DNA of 7,015 bases from Flavobacteriales bacterium UBA5871 (GTDB taxonomy: Bacteria; Bacteroidota; Bacteroidia; Flavobacteriales_D; Crocinitomicaceae): NCBI GenBank assembly GCA_002432085.1, contig DJFN01000209.1, forward strand, positions 29,086 through 36,100. Reading direction: 5' to 3'. How positions within the stretch are numbered: position 1 is the stretch's first letter; the number at the start of each line of letters is the position of its first letter. The position numbers were made by a program, and so were the translations under genes. The notes beneath the pieces were generated by a model. That model did no database searches, had not been told where the DNA came from, and saw only the letters and a program-made list of their open reading frames with translations. Shown here in pieces: positions 5,801 through 7,015 of this stretch.

Positions 5801-7013
5801 CTGTTACCAGCGGGTTGTCAACACCGTCAGCATCCTGGTAAGGACCTTCGAAGAAGTCAACACCGATTGCAGGAGGATTCTGACCATAACCAGGACGTCC
5901 CTGGAACGGCTCATCGAGGAGGTCACCATTATAGGTATATCCGAGACCACGTGTTACGTCGCAACCAACGTAGTCGTCCATAGGACCACCAAGGTCGGCA
6001 TCAACATACTGTGCGAAGAACGTAGAATCGAGTGTCTGGGAACCACGGTTAATGAGCTCGTAGTTGTAGAATGTCATTTTGTTGATTTCGTCATCCGTAG
6101 CGAAAGAGAACGCTTGTGCACGGATTTCCATACCGATCGCATCACCACCTGTTTCGGTGTGGATGTTCCCTTTATCGTTGAAGATCCACCAGTGCGTTTC
6201 GTCACCAAAGAGGGAGATACGACGATCGGAACCACATTCGATATCGTTACGGCCAAGGATGTCATCGTACCAAGGGTAGTCACCGTCGTTGATCGGATCG
6301 TACACACCGTTCGGTCCACCACCCATATCGCGGTCGTAGAACGGAGCCAGGTAAGGATCTTCACCCGGGCCACCGTTTCCTGGCCAGTTATAGATACGTG
6401 TCAGTACTTCAGATACCGGCTGGTCAGGACATCCTTCAGCAGGCACCGGTGTAATTCCGTTGTCACATTCCCACCAGGAGATGTAGCCTACTACTTCCGC
6501 CTTACGGATCGTAAAGATCTTGTCGAAAGCAAGACAGCGCTCCGGCTCGATGGTACCCCCACCGTGGTCACGGAGAGTGTTGTCTCCCTGTGGCTGTGTC
6601 GGATCGTAGTTACCCGGAGTAGGAAGATCCGCGAGCGGACCACCCCAGAAGTCGTTACCATCCTGACGGAATTTAACGGCCGCCAGCTTCAGCTGACCGT
6701 TAACGTCGACACCTCCCATCCAGAGTGATCCTGCGTAGATCGCAGTCACCTCACCGGTTTTAGGAACGCGATAGGTCGCGACGCCGTTCTGACGATCGAG
6801 GAACAAAAGTCCTCCTGATTCCAGCTGTGCACTTACGTCGTTGAACTGCATCGTCAGACGGAAGTTTGCAGGAGCACAGTTGGCCCCGCGTGTTTGCGGA
6901 GTCGGCTTGTTTACAGCCGTTTTGCTCTTTCCGAAGTCATGGTTGTAGGCAGATGCGTTTCCTGCAACAGCCAATGCCATCAGAAGTGAAAAGTATTTAA
7001 ATGTTCGTTTCAT
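2844..7013 (-). CDS. Giant secreted surface protein with T9SS type A-like C-terminal sorting domain
   Basis: This complete 1389-residue protein opens with a signal peptide (MKRTFKYFSLLMALAVAGNASA, likely cut after 22). The mature part has an N-terminal region found in many Bacteroidota surface proteins, with the stretch AGSLWMGGVDVNGQLKLAA and GNDFWGGPL (about 94-127). An Asp/Gly-rich segment follows at 226-251 (resembling Ca2+-binding loops), then a large beta-rich region. At about 546-600 comes GPFTLRPGAVNNITVGIVYAR...DTKAQALFDNCF, leading into a fibronectin III-like module (PPHAPVLSIQEL to KTYYYIAVAYGYNNY, about 601-757). It ends in a type A-like sorting domain at 1286-1389. I see no catalytic motif, so a structural, adhesive or matrix role is inferred. 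It has 14 cysteines scattered through its length. The start codon lies 2 bases from the window end, so its promoter is not visible. The downstream PorV-like gene is probably co-transcribed. The exported surface-protein call is firm; the function is unknown. Confidence 0.9.
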   Translation of the reverse strand: MKRTFKYFSLLMALAVAGNASAYNHDFGKSKTAVNKPTPQTRGANCAPANFRLTMQFNDVSAQLESGGLLFLDRQNGVATYRVPKTGEVTAIYAGSLWMGGVDVNGQLKLAAVKFRQDGNDFWGGPLADLPTPGNYDPTQPQGDNTLRDHGGGTIEPERCLAFDKIFTIRKAEVVGYISWWECDNGITPVPAEGCPDQPVSEVLTRIYNWPGNGGPGEDPYLAPFYDRDMGGGPNGVYDPINDGDYPWYDDILGRNDIECGSDRRISLFGDETHWWIFNDKGNIHTETGGDAIGMEIRAQAFSFATDDEINKMTFYNYELINRGSQTLDSTFFAQYVDADLGGPMDDYVGCDVTRGLGYTYNGDLLDEPFQGRPGYGQNPPAIGVDFFEGPYQDADGVDNPLVTGGNPDSRTETAIAAGGIVYPGLGIGYGDNIVDNERFGMRRFCYYTGTGGAATQSDPTSAAQYYNYMKGNWRFGDNMVYGGSGFAGSAGSTSVKSGYMFPADSDTLDWATEGVTPAFDTWSEYEPAGAGSTSNPSGDRRFVQSAGPFTLRPGAVNNITVGIVYARSNEGDVMASVRALKRADTKAQALFDNCFRILEPPHAPVLSIQELNNELILTIDNPSYSNNYKEQYIEEDKINIVDPGVDRFYRFEGYQIYQMLNDESSVADIDNTEGGTQKARLVAQCDIVNGVGRLINFEFDESLGFSRPVEKVAAQNTDKGIRHSFRVTEDLFATGDRKLVNHKTYYYIAVAYGYNNYKQYDPTDPAALDGQKMPYLRSRINADGSAISPKPAVPHNPAPELGGTITNAVYGQTPRVTRLDGVGNGNNMLKLTTASENEIVQTGYMQTPEYDYGGAPINVKVVDPLNLVGGYFECEFRDYTPTDPDEEGGIDTASWVIYRYNYEDGDLLDSVTSEVTISQGNEQIVPQWGVSISIQQTPYKRIGGGSNDDKLYADAIGANIDFPDSTKQWLRFVQDDDLFFPTNWIRDGTYEPADADCVPDGPPYLNPCNYPDEAGGAPDGMFSSLLGGGIAPHKLVGHEADYMPLAYPYVGFQQARERARISYAPSIDIVLTSDKSKWTRCVVVELGRDANLNIGGQDPGKLRASLSVNKEGQPDGTGTMGMGWFPGYAIDLETGVRLHMAFGENSFLGGHNGADMIWNPTSTYIDENGVPVFGGLHPVWVFGYNIGTTGSQYYDGTNTWVYDRYMAATNSDYSKIVTSLMWVTNVLLADGHELLETDVRISAYVNKKYKDFVATGENGGKPKYSWSMDDLQTTIASREQLESALDMINVVPNPYYAFSEYERNRLDNRVKITNLPDQCTVKIYNVSGKMVRSFKKDNQVTSIDWDLKNQKGIPIASGVYMIHVEVPGIGERVIKFFGGMRQVDLENI
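2847..3158 (-). other. C-terminal sorting domain (T9SS type A-like) of the 1389-residue protein
   Basis: Residues 1286-1389 form the compact beta-sandwich pattern of a type A CTD: NVVPNPYY (PNP at 1293-1295), RVKITNLP, CTVKIYNVSGKMVRSF, IDWDLKNQKGIPIASGVYMIHVEV (GVY at 1359-1361), then GERVIKFFGG. In P. gingivalis-type substrates this domain directs passage through Sov/SprA and is removed by PorU. Here the usual short basic end is followed by an extra tail, MRQVDLENI. The domain also resembles the FlgD-like Ig fold, to which type A CTDs are related. Confidence 0.8.
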
Positions 7014-7015
7014 AC

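Noticed and set aside
6114..6728. Plus-strand open frame of 204 codons
   Set aside because: It is antisense to the N-terminal region of the giant protein, which is supported by family-like motifs. It is a compositional shadow.

Overview
The window comes from a member of the Bacteroidota. Three signs support this: a large exported protein with a type IX secretion (T9SS)-like C-terminal domain, a PorV/PorQ-family outer-membrane protein, and a promoter of the Bacteroidota form TTTG-N19-TAnnTTTG. No start that can be inspected has a convincing Shine-Dalgarno sequence, which also fits. The style of the large protein suggests a Flavobacteriales/Crocinitomicaceae-like lineage, but that finer placement is a guess.

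Layout, left to right. (1) Bases 1-125, plus strand: the last 40 codons of a gene cut by the window edge, with a PKD-like terminal strand and a Lys/Pro-rich tail. (2) 135-701, minus: a 188-residue protein of unknown function with an N-terminal membrane segment and four cysteines. It converges on gene 1 with a 9-bp gap. (3) 803-1192 and 1192-1665, minus: greA followed by a HIT-family nucleotide-binding protein. Their stop and start overlap as TGATG, and a strong intrinsic terminator follows at about 745-774. (4) 1753-2817, minus: the PorV/PorQ-family beta-barrel. (5) 2844-7013, minus: a complete 1389-residue secreted protein whose start codon lies 2 bases inside the window end.

All five complete genes are on the minus strand and are read from right to left. 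They form at least two units. The first is large surface protein -> PorV-like barrel, with a 26-bp gap. The second is greA -> HIT. Between them is a compact junction: the greA promoter begins inside the last codons of the porV-like gene, and a long hairpin lies just downstream of it, so the hairpin can end the upstream transcript and also sits at the extreme 5' end of the greA leader. Both intergenic hairpins pair without interruption only as minus-strand RNA, because their apparent mismatches become G-U wobbles. This supports the reading direction independently of the ORFs.

The most interesting biology is the pairing of a giant CTD-bearing exported protein with its own PorV-like protein, which may be a dedicated cargo/shuttle module on a T9SS theme. 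No gene-free stretch exceeds 300 bases. I saw no RNA genes, insertion sequences, CRISPR arrays or attachment sites.
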